Source: Acidimicrobiia bacterium (GTDB taxonomy: Bacteria > Actinomycetota > Acidimicrobiia > IMCC26256 > JAENVU01). From it: 41,788 bases of DNA. A program made the position numbers and the translations under genes. A model generated the notes under the pieces. It was not told where the DNA came from. It saw only the letters and a list, made by a program, of their open reading frames with translations, and did not search any database. Below are positions 1-8,158 of the stretch, in pieces (the first letter of the stretch is position 1; the number at the start of each line of letters is the position of its first letter). Where the stretch lies: the NCBI GenBank assembly GCA_025361725.1, contig JANYJV010000005.1, positions 1 through 41,788 on the forward strand, given 5' to 3'.

Positions 1-113
1 TCCCGCTCTTGGCCCTGCGGGCCGGGCCGCTCGGGCCACGCTGCGCCTTCGGACCCGCTACACGCGTCCGCGGCGGGGCGGCTCCGCTCTCGATTCCCGC
101 TCTTGGCCCGACG
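1..113 (-). repeat. GC-rich repeat with 93-bp period, left end of window
   Basis: On the minus strand, bases 1-40 read as the same core (GGCCCGAGCGGCC, GGCCCGCAGGGCC, then AAGAGCGG) found at 41588-41719. The core partly recurs at 94-108, exactly 93 bases on. The spacer CTCCGCTCTCG near 82-92 is also shared with the right-end copies. No credible protein is encoded. The copies at the two window ends are in opposite orientation. Confidence 0.75.
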
Positions 114-150
114 TTGGCCTTAACGTTGGAACCAACTGTGACGAGGAGTA

Positions 151-576
151 GTGGTGAACGCTGAGCTGACCTCTGCCCCTCCAACCACGCCGGCGGTGGG
201 ATGGTTGCGCGGCGTGATCGTCGACGCGATCGACGTCGAACGGTTGGGTGCGTTCTGGCAAGAGGTGCTCGGCGTCGGAGTCGGAGAGCAGGTTCCCGGC
301 TGGCTGCAACTTGGGTTCGGTGCCAAGGGATCGCTGATGGCGTTCCAGCCCGTCGACGAGGTCGCACACACTCCGGGTCGACTGCGGATCGACATCGACG
401 TGCAGGACCTCGAAATCGCGACGGCCCGGATCATCGAGCTCGGTGGTGCCCTCAAGGAGATCGTTCGGTTCCGCCCCGAGGAAGAGCACCGGGTCATGAC
501 CGATCCCGAAGGCAACGAGTTCAACATCGTGTTGCCGTTCCCACCCGACGCGGCTCCCCCGCCGGCCAATCGATGA
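151..576 (+). CDS. VOC superfamily (glyoxalase-like) protein
   Basis: A 141-residue single-domain protein of the vicinal oxygen chelate fold, closest in feel to the actinobacterial Glyoxalase_6 type. What is seen: a VIVDAIDVERLGAFW start (strand, then the helix that follows the first metal position), a central GRLRIDIDVQDLE strand, and a typical MTDPEGNEFNIV ending. The usual first metal-binding His is replaced by Asp/Val, so metal use and substrate cannot be assigned. Two GTG codons (151 and 154) are possible starts. The purine-rich GAGGAG at 143-148 is better spaced for 154. The stop lies just 5' of the ATG of the next gene (573 overlaps the end), so the two are probably co-transcribed. Confidence 0.8.
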   Translation: MVNAELTSAPPTTPAVGWLRGVIVDAIDVERLGAFWQEVLGVGVGEQVPGWLQLGFGAKGSLMAFQPVDEVAHTPGRLRIDIDVQDLEIATARIIELGGALKEIVRFRPEEEHRVMTDPEGNEFNIVLPFPPDAAPPPANR

Positions 577-1598
577 AGTCCGCGCCACTCGTTCGCGAAC
601 GGGAAGGACTCACTGCCGAGACCGCCGAACTGTTCGTCCGGGCTGTGCTCGGCGGCGTGAACGTCGACGGGTATCCGACGCTGCTGCAACACGAACTGAT
701 TCACCAAGTGGCGGAGCACGTCTTCGGGCTCACCGTCGACGTGGACACCCTCGAACCACTCGAGGCGTGGGCGGCCAAGGAACTGATCAGAGATACGGCG
801 CTGCGGCGCCGCCTCGTTCAGGCCATCGTCACGCTGGAGATGCTGGACGACCCCGTCCCGCCGCTCCTGGCGACGCACATCCGGCGCTACGCCCGCACCC
901 TCGGCGTGGACGAGCCGATGGTGGAAGCGGCCCGCCACGCGGCCCGCGGACACCTGGCCCTGATGTACGCCGACATCCAACGCAACTCCTATTACACCCA
1001 CGAAGCCATCGAGCAAGCCGTCGACGGTCACCTCTGGCGTGCGCTGCGTTCGAAGTTTGCCTACGGCAATCTGGTCGCCAGCCGTTCGATCGAACGGAGG
1101 TGGGCCGCGCTCGCGGACATGCCGAAGGGTTCACTCGGCCATACGACCGCCGAGTTCTATCGAATCCACGAGTTCCCAATTCCCGGCGCGCGCCACGGCA
1201 TCGGCGAGATCGGCGCGCACCATGACTTCGTGCACGTGCTCGCCGACTACGCGCCCAACCCCGCCGGCGAGATCAACGTGTTCGCTTTCATCGCCACCGC
1301 CATGGACGATCCCAAAGGTTTCGTCCAGCTGGTCATGACTCTCGGCCTGTTCCAAAACGCGACCATCACCCACGTCGCGGGCAAGCGCGTGGTGCTGGCA
1401 CGCGGCGGCACACTCGCCGAGCCGGGCGCGTGCGAACGGTTCGCCGACGCGCTGCACCGTGGCACTGCGTGCAAGGTTGACGCCCTCGGCATCGACCACT
1501 TCGCGATTGCGGCCGAGCCGCTCGGCGCGCTGCGGGACCGCTTCGGGATCGTTCCCCGCGAAGACCCGAGTCAACCCGGCGCCCTCGACCGTTCCTAG
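573..1598 (+). CDS. TerB-like / Coq4-like fusion protein
   Basis: A 341-residue protein. Residues about 10-130 are all-helical and resemble TerB-type acidic helical domains (weak call). The C-terminal half carries a complete Coq4 metal motif: H217-D218-x2-H221-x11-E233, read as HHDFVHVLADYAP followed by AGEI. Coq4 binds zinc through HDxxH-x11-E and acts in ubiquinone ring modification. Most actinomycetes use menaquinone, so the role here is open: a quinone- or lipid-related scaffold or decarboxylase is an inference only. I chose the ATG at 573 because it overlaps the end of the preceding VOC gene; the open frame runs further upstream without conserved sequence. The TAG stop shares the CTAG at 1595-1598 with the convergent MFS gene. 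Confidence 0.7.
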   Translation: MKSAPLVREREGLTAETAELFVRAVLGGVNVDGYPTLLQHELIHQVAEHVFGLTVDVDTLEPLEAWAAKELIRDTALRRRLVQAIVTLEMLDDPVPPLLATHIRRYARTLGVDEPMVEAARHAARGHLALMYADIQRNSYYTHEAIEQAVDGHLWRALRSKFAYGNLVASRSIERRWAALADMPKGSLGHTTAEFYRIHEFPIPGARHGIGEIGAHHDFVHVLADYAPNPAGEINVFAFIATAMDDPKGFVQLVMTLGLFQNATITHVAGKRVVLARGGTLAEPGACERFADALHRGTACKVDALGIDHFAIAAEPLGALRDRFGIVPREDPSQPGALDRS

Positions 1599-3031
1599 TG
1601 GTCCGTCGCTGCGAGCGTGTCAGTGCCGGCGTCAGTGCCGGCGCCCTGCGGGCTCAGGACCACCACGATCGCGGCCGCGACGCAGACCCCGGCGAGCGCC
1701 CAACTCGGTGAGTGAAGCGCGTCCACGAAGCGTTGCGCACCACCACGGCCCGCAGCATGGCGCTGCCCGCTTGCGAGCGCGCCCCCGACTGCAGCCAACC
1801 CGATGAGTGCACCGAGTTGGCGCACCTCGTTGACCACGCCCGAGGCGAGACCGCCGGCCGTTGCAGTCACCCCGCGCATCGCCGCAATGTTGGACACGTC
1901 GAACACGAACGCTTGGCCAATGCCCGAGAGCGCCAGGGCCACCGCGACCGTCACGATCCCGGACTCGGTGCCGAGCACCGCGAACACCGCCACTGACCCG
2001 GCCACAACGAGCATGCCGGCCGCCATCAGTAGTCGGACGTCGACGCGCTGAGTCAACGTTCCCGCCACCGGCGACAGCGCGATCAGCGGCACCGTCATGG
2101 CGAGGAAGACCGCGCCGGCACTCACCGCCGACAGACCCTGCACCTGTTGGAGGTACAACGACGCGAAGAACGCCACGCCGGCGAACGCGGCGTTGCCCAC
2201 GAACGCGGTGACGCTGGCTGCTGTCCCTCGGCCGTGGGCGAACAGTGTGCGATCGATGAACGGCTTCGCGGCCCGCATCTCTTCGACCACGAACCAGGTC
2301 AGCGCGCCGAGAGCGGCGATGCCGGCACCCACGACAGGGCCGGAACCCCACCCCGACTCCGGCGCTTGGAGGACCGAGAACACTCCCAGTCCGAGTCCGG
2401 CAGTCAACGCAACGGCAGACCCAATGCCGAGGGGTGCACGCGATCGAGTGGCCGGGTCATCCTGCGCAGCCCGAAGCCACCACCACACGAGCAACGCGAC
2501 GGGCACGTCGATCAGGAAGAACATCCGCCAGACCGACACCGATTCGATCAAGCCGGCCACGAGCGGACCCGCAGCCGATCCGACCGCACCGACTCCCGCC
2601 CAAATGCCCACCACCCGACCGCGGTTGCCTGGCGCGGTGGAGGAGTTCACCAGTGTGAGTCCGGTCGCCGCCAAGACCGACGCGCCGAGTCCTTGCACCA
2701 TCCGTCCGCCGACGAGCACCTCCACCGTGCTCGCGAGGCCGGTCACGAGCGCGCCCGCTCCGAAGATCACGATCCCGATTCGCGTCAAGCGCACCGCGCC
2801 CCAGCGGTCGGCGGCGCGGCCCGCTGCGATCAGCGGGGCCGCGAGCGTCAACAGGTAGCCGTTCACCACCCACGCGAGATCCGCCGTCGACAGGTGGAGG
2901 TCACGGCCGATGGGGTTCAACAACACCGACGCGCCGAGGAAGTCCAGCGCAACGATCACGTTCACGGCGCACAGGACGATCACCACCGGTCCGAGGGACC
3001 GACGTGCGGGCTTCCGAGCGCGCGACGTCAC
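1595..3031 (-). CDS. MFS transporter, DHA2 (EmrB/QacA-like) family
   Basis: A 478-residue polytopic membrane protein with about 12-14 hydrophobic segments. Family marks seen: an N-terminal segment ending ALDFLGASVLLNPIGRDL, then LAWVVNGYLLTLAAPLIAAGRAADRWGAVR (motif A region), VGGRMVQGLGASVLAA, and GIWAGVGAVGSAAGPLVAGL (motif C-like, typical of drug:H+ antiporters). The expected role is proton-driven efflux of a small molecule at the cytoplasmic membrane; the substrate is unknown. The frame opens further upstream, but the GTG at 3031 forms a GTGA overlap with the stop of the preceding gene, so it is the likely start. The C-terminus is low-complexity (GTDAGTD, a 12-bp duplication at about 1619-1642). 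Confidence 0.88.
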   Translation of the reverse strand: MTSRARKPARRSLGPVVIVLCAVNVIVALDFLGASVLLNPIGRDLHLSTADLAWVVNGYLLTLAAPLIAAGRAADRWGAVRLTRIGIVIFGAGALVTGLASTVEVLVGGRMVQGLGASVLAATGLTLVNSSTAPGNRGRVVGIWAGVGAVGSAAGPLVAGLIESVSVWRMFFLIDVPVALLVWWWLRAAQDDPATRSRAPLGIGSAVALTAGLGLGVFSVLQAPESGWGSGPVVGAGIAALGALTWFVVEEMRAAKPFIDRTLFAHGRGTAASVTAFVGNAAFAGVAFFASLYLQQVQGLSAVSAGAVFLAMTVPLIALSPVAGTLTQRVDVRLLMAAGMLVVAGSVAVFAVLGTESGIVTVAVALALSGIGQAFVFDVSNIAAMRGVTATAGGLASGVVNEVRQLGALIGLAAVGGALASGQRHAAGRGGAQRFVDALHSPSWALAGVCVAAAIVVVLSPQGAGTDAGTDTLAATDH

Positions 3032-3903
3032 CCGAACACGCCGAGCGCATCCGCGGCTGCGAACTGAACCGGCGGTTCGAGGATGGAGCCGAACGCATCC
3101 GAGCACCAAGCACCGAGGTGGTCGTCGAAGGTGGAAGGAACCACCGCCGCCTCGACCCCGGCGATCGTGCTCAGCACCTCACGCACCAACGGTGAGATCG
3201 GAGCACAGTCATCGGCACGCGACGCAAACGGCACCGACCAGAAGTCCGGCGTCTGCATTCCGGGCGCGCCTCCCGGGATCGTGCCCGGACCGTCCGGGGC
3301 GACCAAGGTGACGGTGGCCGAGCCCTGCCGACGGGAGTTCAGCAACGTGATCGTGATCGAGTTCTCGCGGCGCGCCAACTCGGTCCCGAGGTCCGCCAAA
3401 GAGCCGTCCCGAGCGAGGAGCTGCGCGTGCACGTACGCGCCGAGCGCATGGAGAAGCGTCTCCTCCGCGTGGCCCGCGCCCGGACCACTCCACAGCAGGT
3501 CATGCACGATCGACGGCAGCAGCAGGCGCGCGTCTTCCGCGCGGTACCGCTCGTTGACGACCCGCGCGGCACGACGCCCGCCTGCTCCGGCGACAGGCCC
3601 GACCACCCGGCCAGGCGACTCGGGCGTGCCGTAGGTGAGGCGATTCACCACGGTCCGGCCGGCGGTCCAGGCCTCGAACACCGGCTCCCCCACGGTCCCG
3701 ACGAGTTCGACCATCACCTGCTCGATCGATGCGTCCGAGTGGCGGTGCCCGGTTGCCGGGGCCATCGGCGGTCCGTCCGGGTAGATCCCCGGTTGACCGA
3801 ACAGGGGCGTTGAGGTGAACCGCCCGATGTCCGCCGGGATCTGCGGGGCTCGACGAAGCAGATCTGAGATCGCCGCATCACTCCCGGGTCCGTCCACGCT
3901 CAC
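3028..3903 (-). CDS. Hypothetical protein coupled to MFS exporter
   Basis: A 291-residue soluble protein that I do not recognise. It has no signal peptide or membrane segment. Residues about 95-170 are helical and rich in Ala, Arg and Leu (AARVVNERYRAEDARLLLPS, then a long amphipathic stretch with several His). Residues about 185-240 look like strands (NSITITLLN, SATVTLVAPDGPG), followed by TPDFWSVPF. Codon use and third-position GC match real neighbours, and the stop overlaps the exporter start by GTGA, which supports it being a genuine gene translated together with the exporter. It faces the glutaminase gene across a 171-bp gap that must hold both promoters. Confidence 0.65.
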   Translation of the reverse strand: MSVDGPGSDAAISDLLRRAPQIPADIGRFTSTPLFGQPGIYPDGPPMAPATGHRHSDASIEQVMVELVGTVGEPVFEAWTAGRTVVNRLTYGTPESPGRVVGPVAGAGGRRAARVVNERYRAEDARLLLPSIVHDLLWSGPGAGHAEETLLHALGAYVHAQLLARDGSLADLGTELARRENSITITLLNSRRQGSATVTLVAPDGPGTIPGGAPGMQTPDFWSVPFASRADDCAPISPLVREVLSTIAGVEAAVVPSTFDDHLGAWCSDAFGSILEPPVQFAAADALGVFG

Positions 3904-4074
3904 GCATCGACGGTACCGGCGGCGGGCGACCGGTCACGGGATGCCGTTGCTCCTCAGGTTCCCGTCATCGACGCGTCACCGGCGCTTCATCGCCCAGCCA
4001 TGCGATCGAACTCGGCCTCGACTGGGATGAGCGCCTTGGACCACGCCCACCGGGTGTGAGGAGGCCGCCACCCC

Positions 4075-5934
4075 ATGCTGATGAACGACGTCGACCCGGG
4101 CCTTGCGCACGCGCCGGTGACGATGCCGGATCCGATCCTTTCCTACCTCCAGCAACTCCATGATGAGTACCGGGATCTGACCGACGGCGCCACCGCCAAC
4201 TACATCCCCGAACTCGGGAGCGCCGACCCGTCATCCTTCGGCATCTGCTTGGTCACCGCGGATGGTCACGTGTACGAGGTCGGAGACTTCGATCTCCCGT
4301 TCACCATCCAGTCGATCTCGAAGCCGTTCGTCTTCGGCATGGCACTCGAGGACCGCGGCCGCGACGCGGTGTTGTCGCGGATCGGCGTCGAACCGTCCGG
4401 CAACCCGTTCAACGCGATCGTTGTCGACGAAGCGTCCAACCGCCCGTTCAACCCGATGGTGAACTCGGGAGCGATCGTCGCAACGGGCCTGATCACCGGT
4501 GACGACATCCCTACTCGACGAGCGCGAATCCACGAGATGTTCGCGCGGTACGTGGGTCACCCCGTCGACATCGACCACGCCGTCTTCGAATCGGAACGAC
4601 TCACCGGCGATCGCAATCGAGCGATCGGCTATCTCATGCGCGGCTTCGGGATGCTCGAAGGCGATTGCGAAGAAACTCTCGATCTCTACTTCCGTCAGTG
4701 CTCACTCCGGGTCAGCTGCCGGGACATTGCGACGATGGCGGCGACACTCGCCAATCGCGGTGTCAACCCGGTCACCGGCGAACGCGCCCTCGACGAGGAT
4801 TACATCCCCGACGTGTTGAGCGTGATGAGCAGTTGCGGGATGTACGACTATTCGGGCGAGTGGGTCTACCGGGTCGGGATCCCGGCCAAGAGCGGTGTCT
4901 CCGGTGGCATCATCGGCGTGCTCCCCGGGCAACTCGGAGTCGCCGTCTTCTCTCCGCCCCTCGACGCGCAGGGGAACAGCGTGCGGGGAATCCGGGTCTG
5001 CGAGCGCATCTCCGAGGACCTCGCGCTCCATGTCCTGCGTGTTCATCCCACCGTCGGTTCGGGGGTGCGTCGCACGTACCGTGCCGGCGCCGCCCGTTCG
5101 AACGTCGTTCGGCCCGCGGCGGTTCGAACCATCCTGGACGAGAGCCCTGACGCGATCGTCGTCCATGAGATGCAAGGCGATCTCCACTTCACTTCGATGG
5201 AGAGCGCGTTTCGGGCCATCGCCGACGACGAGATGCTGCCCAAGACCCAGTTCGTGATCCTCGATTTCCGTCGGGTGATGAACGTCGACCGCGCCGCGCG
5301 TGCGTTGCTCACGTCGCTCGCCGAGGTGATGACCGGCTCATCTCGAACCTTGATCATCGCCCACGCCGATCACTCGGACGCACCGACGGTGAGCTGGCCG
5401 GGGCTCGCAACCTTCGGCGACGTCGACGAAGCGCTCGAGTGGTGTGAGGAACAGTTGCTGAGCCGCGCCGCCCTCAGGCACCACCCGACCATGGCACCGC
5501 TACGCGAGCAAGAGCTGTTGCGGAATCTGCCATCGGAGATCCTCGACGTCATCGAAGCCATCGCCACGGTCTCGACGTTCCCCGCCCGCACGCTGGTGAT
5601 TCGAGAAGGTCAGCCGGCCGATGCGCTCTACTTCGTACTGTCGGGTGTCGTGAGTGTTCGCCTCGACGTCGGGTCGTCCGGCCGCCAACGGCGACTCGCG
5701 ACCTTCGGCCCGGGGCTCGCCTTCGGAGAAATGGCACTCATCGACGACGGCGTGCGCACCGCCGACGTCGTCACCGACACCGAGACCACCGTCGCGATCG
5801 TCCCCGTTGCCGCGCTGGCGGTGCTCGACGCGGTCCATCCGACCCTCATGTCGATGCTGCTACGCAATCTGTCCCGCCAGCTTGCGACCTGGCTGCAACG
5901 CGCGAACGCGCAGGTTCGCGCGCTCGACGCGTAG
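4075..5934 (+). CDS. glsA: Glutaminase with C-terminal STAS and cyclic-nucleotide-binding domains
   Basis: A 619-residue three-domain protein. Residues about 20-315 are a serine-dependent beta-lactamase-fold glutaminase (L-glutamine to L-glutamate plus ammonia), with the S80-I-S-K83 catalytic SxxK, the NSGAIVATGLI block, MYDYSGEWVYRVGIPAKSG with its catalytic Tyr, and SGGIIGVLPGQLG. Residues about 345-470 resemble a STAS domain (IVVHEMQGDLHFTSME, FVILDFRRVMNVD). Residues about 495-610 are a cNMP-binding domain with FGEMALIDDGVRTADV, matching the phosphate-binding cassette. A standard glutaminase is about 310 residues, so half of this protein is putative sensing. A clear Shine-Dalgarno GAGGAGG at 4058-4064 precedes ATG 4075. 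The next gene, glutamate decarboxylase, starts 9 bases downstream and would use the product. Confidence 0.93.
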   Translation: MLMNDVDPGLAHAPVTMPDPILSYLQQLHDEYRDLTDGATANYIPELGSADPSSFGICLVTADGHVYEVGDFDLPFTIQSISKPFVFGMALEDRGRDAVLSRIGVEPSGNPFNAIVVDEASNRPFNPMVNSGAIVATGLITGDDIPTRRARIHEMFARYVGHPVDIDHAVFESERLTGDRNRAIGYLMRGFGMLEGDCEETLDLYFRQCSLRVSCRDIATMAATLANRGVNPVTGERALDEDYIPDVLSVMSSCGMYDYSGEWVYRVGIPAKSGVSGGIIGVLPGQLGVAVFSPPLDAQGNSVRGIRVCERISEDLALHVLRVHPTVGSGVRRTYRAGAARSNVVRPAAVRTILDESPDAIVVHEMQGDLHFTSMESAFRAIADDEMLPKTQFVILDFRRVMNVDRAARALLTSLAEVMTGSSRTLIIAHADHSDAPTVSWPGLATFGDVDEALEWCEEQLLSRAALRHHPTMAPLREQELLRNLPSEILDVIEAIATVSTFPARTLVIREGQPADALYFVLSGVVSVRLDVGSSGRQRRLATFGPGLAFGEMALIDDGVRTADVVTDTETTVAIVPVAALAVLDAVHPTLMSMLLRNLSRQLATWLQRANAQVRALDA

Positions 5935-5943
5935 CCTCGCCGG

Positions 5944-7317
5944 GTGAATCCCGACAGCCTCGCAATCAACCCGCTCTTCACCCGTTCCGGCGAGGCGAAG
6001 GAGCGACCACGGTTTGCTCTCGCCGACGACGAGATGCTGCCCGAGACTGCGTACCAAATCGTGCACGACGAGGCCATGCTCGACGGCAACGCACGCCTCA
6101 ACCTCGCCACGTTCGTCGGCACCTGGATGGAACCGGAAGCCGCGCGCCTGTACCAAGACACCTTCGATCGCAACATGATCGACAAGGACGAATACCCGGC
6201 GACCGCGGCCATCGAAGAGCGCTGTTGGCGCATCCTCGCCGACCTCTGGAACGCGCCGGACCCTGGGAAGGCGATCGGCACGTCCACTATCGGCTCGTCG
6301 GAGGCGTGCATGTTGGGTGGCCTCGCGTTGAAGCGGCGGTGGCAACACGCCCGACGCGCCGCCGGGAAGTCGACCGAAACGCCGAACTTGGTGATGAGCT
6401 CTGCGGTGCAGGTGTGTTGGGAGAAGTTCACGAACTACTGGGACGTCGAGATGCGGTTGGTCCCGATCTCCGAGGACCACCCCACCCTCGACGGACACCA
6501 ACTGGCCGACTATGTGGACGAGAACACCATCGGCGTCGTGGCCATCATGGGCGTGACCTACACCGGCCAGTACGAGCCGGTCGCCCAGATTTCGGCCGCA
6601 CTCGACGCCATCCAGGCCGCCACCGGTCTGGACATCCCGATTCACGTCGACGGCGCGTCGGGCGCCTTCATCGCCCCCTTCCTCCAACCCGAGATCGAGT
6701 GGGACTTCCGCGTCCCACGCGTGCACTCCATCAACACGAGTGGCCACAAGTACGGCCTCGTCTATCCGGGCGTCGGATGGATCGTCTGGCGCACCGTCGA
6801 ATGTCTGCCGGAGGACCTCGTTCTCAGCGTCTCGTACCTCGGCGGGGACATGCCCACATTCGCGCTCAACTTCTCCCGCCCCGGCGCACAAGTCTTGTTG
6901 CAGTACTACAACTTCTTGCGCCTCGGCCGGAGTGGATACGCCGCGGTCCAGGGCGCGAACCGAGACGTGGCGCGCTACCTCGCGAGTGAGATCGGCGCGA
7001 TGGAGGCGTTCGACATCTGGAACGACGGCTCCGATATCCCCGTGTTCGCGTGGCGCCTCACCGAAGGTCATACCGAGAACTGGGACCTCTACGACCTGTC
7101 GGCGCAGTTGCGTCAACGCGGGTGGCTCGTCCCGGCGTATCCGATGCCGGACGACCTCGCCGACGTCACCGTGCAACGCATCGTGGTGCGCAACGGACTC
7201 TCGATGGATCTTGCCAACCTGCTCCTCGGAAGCCTGCGCGAGTGCGTCGCGTATCTCGACGACCTCAACGGACCGCTGCCCAAACATCGACGCGCCACCA
7301 CCTCGTTCCACCACTGA
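5944..7317 (+). CDS. gadB: Glutamate decarboxylase, PLP-dependent
   Basis: A 457-residue group II PLP decarboxylase, full length for the GadA/GadB family. It converts L-glutamate to GABA and CO2, consuming a proton. Seen: the GTSTIGSSEACMLGGLALK substrate/PLP block (residues 112-130), HVDGASGAF with the PLP-binding Asp (234-242), and the Schiff-base lysine K269 in INTSGHKYGL. The N-terminus starts at a GTG, with GlsA ending only 9 bases upstream, so the pair is surely one operon. Together they would turn glutamine into GABA plus ammonia plus CO2. No glutamate/GABA antiporter (GadC) is present downstream; a broken membrane-protein gene follows instead. Confidence 0.95.
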   Translation: MNPDSLAINPLFTRSGEAKERPRFALADDEMLPETAYQIVHDEAMLDGNARLNLATFVGTWMEPEAARLYQDTFDRNMIDKDEYPATAAIEERCWRILADLWNAPDPGKAIGTSTIGSSEACMLGGLALKRRWQHARRAAGKSTETPNLVMSSAVQVCWEKFTNYWDVEMRLVPISEDHPTLDGHQLADYVDENTIGVVAIMGVTYTGQYEPVAQISAALDAIQAATGLDIPIHVDGASGAFIAPFLQPEIEWDFRVPRVHSINTSGHKYGLVYPGVGWIVWRTVECLPEDLVLSVSYLGGDMPTFALNFSRPGAQVLLQYYNFLRLGRSGYAAVQGANRDVARYLASEIGAMEAFDIWNDGSDIPVFAWRLTEGHTENWDLYDLSAQLRQRGWLVPAYPMPDDLADVTVQRIVVRNGLSMDLANLLLGSLRECVAYLDDLNGPLPKHRRATTSFHH

Positions 7318-7350
7318 CGTTCGGAACCGCCGTTTCGCGCCTACGTCCGG

Positions 7351-7772
7351 TCGCCGGTCACGGCGCTTCGTCTGCTCGGGCTGGCCCTGGCATCCGTGGT
7401 GATGTTCTTCCCGCTGCAGCAGTCCGCTCACCGTCACTTCGAAACCAGCTCGGCGCGTGGTTGGCGGACGCTCCCGAGTCGTTGGGTGACATCGTTGCGT
7501 TGGAGGTTGCCGTCACCGCGTTCGGAGCCGGACCGGCGTTCACGTCCGTCGCCCTCGTCTATCTCGTCGGTTCGATCGTGTCGTCGATCGCGCCGACACT
7601 GGGCGAAGTTGGTTTCGTTGAAGCCACGCTCATCGCCGGACTGACGTCGGCAGGAATGGCGAGCCCCACGGCGGTCGCCGCCGTCCTCACATTTCGAATC
7701 GCCACCTTCTGGATTCCGCTGCTCCCGGGATGGGGTGCACTCACGCTGCTGCAACGATCCGGCGCCGTGTAG
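7351..7772 (+). pseudogene. Remnant of a YbhN / LPG-synthase-type membrane protein
   Basis: Two pieces in different frames. Bases from 7351 encode VTALRLLGLALASVVMFFPL, a transmembrane segment like the start of the lysylphosphatidylglycerol synthase (UPF0104/YbhN) membrane domain. From about 7490, in another frame, comes a clear C-terminal end of that family: AFGAGPAFTSVALVYLVGS, then a PTLGEVGFVEATLIAGLTS block, then FRIATFWIPLLPGW, ending in LQRSGAV. The roughly 200 residues expected between them are missing. I infer an internal deletion plus frame loss of a gene once following gadB. The family moves or modifies lipids in the membrane. No start codon with a ribosome site leads into the C-terminal piece. 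Confidence 0.65.
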
Positions 7773-7786
7773 TCAATTTCTTGGGC

Positions 7787-7826
7787 GGGTGCGCGCACCC
7801 ACTCGCCGGCGCGCACCCACTCGCCG
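7787..7826. repeat. 18-bp tandem duplication with palindrome
   Basis: GCGCGCACCCACTCGCCG occurs twice back to back (7791-7808 and 7809-7826). The first copy begins within a perfect 14-bp palindrome GGGTGCGCGCACCC (7787-7800). It sits between the remnant gene and the stop of the convergent membrane gene, so it may help to terminate one of the transcripts. Confidence 0.7.
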
Positions 7827-7828
7827 CG

Positions 7829-8158
7829 TCAGGCGTTTGGCAACGACTGGCGTTCGCGGCGGCGCGCCCGGAGCCTGAGATCGATGAACACCACCCCGCC
7901 AACCAGCGCACCTTCGACGAAGAGTGTCTGCGCCAGATCGGGGAAGTTCCCGAAGCTGAGACCATGGTTGCCGCGATCACGCGCCCTGTCCGGCACGCGG
8001 TTGAATGATGCATTTCCCGTCGCGGCCTGGCGTTGGCGATCGTCGACGACAACGCTCGCCGCCGGACTGTGTTTCCATCCGTACCCGATCGCGACGATCC
8101 CCGCCACGACCAGCGCCACCAGGACCATCCGGCCCACGAACCCGAGCGCACTCCTCAC
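7829..8158 (-). CDS. Small membrane protein, partner of cytochrome-b-like protein
   Basis: A 109-residue protein I cannot name. Residues about 8-27 form one transmembrane helix (MVLVALVVAGIVAIGYGW). A charged middle (DRQRQAATGNASFNRVPDRA) follows, then a second hydrophobic stretch (about 78-95, LFVEGALVGGVVFIDL) and a basic tail. The GTG start at 8158 overlaps the stop of the upstream DUF4405-like gene as GTGA, so the two are translated together and may form a membrane complex. A much longer open frame reads upstream through the DUF4405 gene, but that part is a shadow. Confidence 0.6.
   Translation of the reverse strand: MRSALGFVGRMVLVALVVAGIVAIGYGWKHSPAASVVVDDRQRQAATGNASFNRVPDRARDRGNHGLSFGNFPDLAQTLFVEGALVGGVVFIDLRLRARRRERQSLPNA

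Noticed and set aside
120-1031. Long minus-strand ORF across the VOC and Coq4-like genes
   Set aside because: High GC keeps antisense frames open; it lies opposite two genes with clear family motifs and has no recognisable domain.
5860-7437. 525-codon minus-strand ORF over gadB
   Set aside because: Antisense to gadB, whose motifs are intact; no family resemblance.
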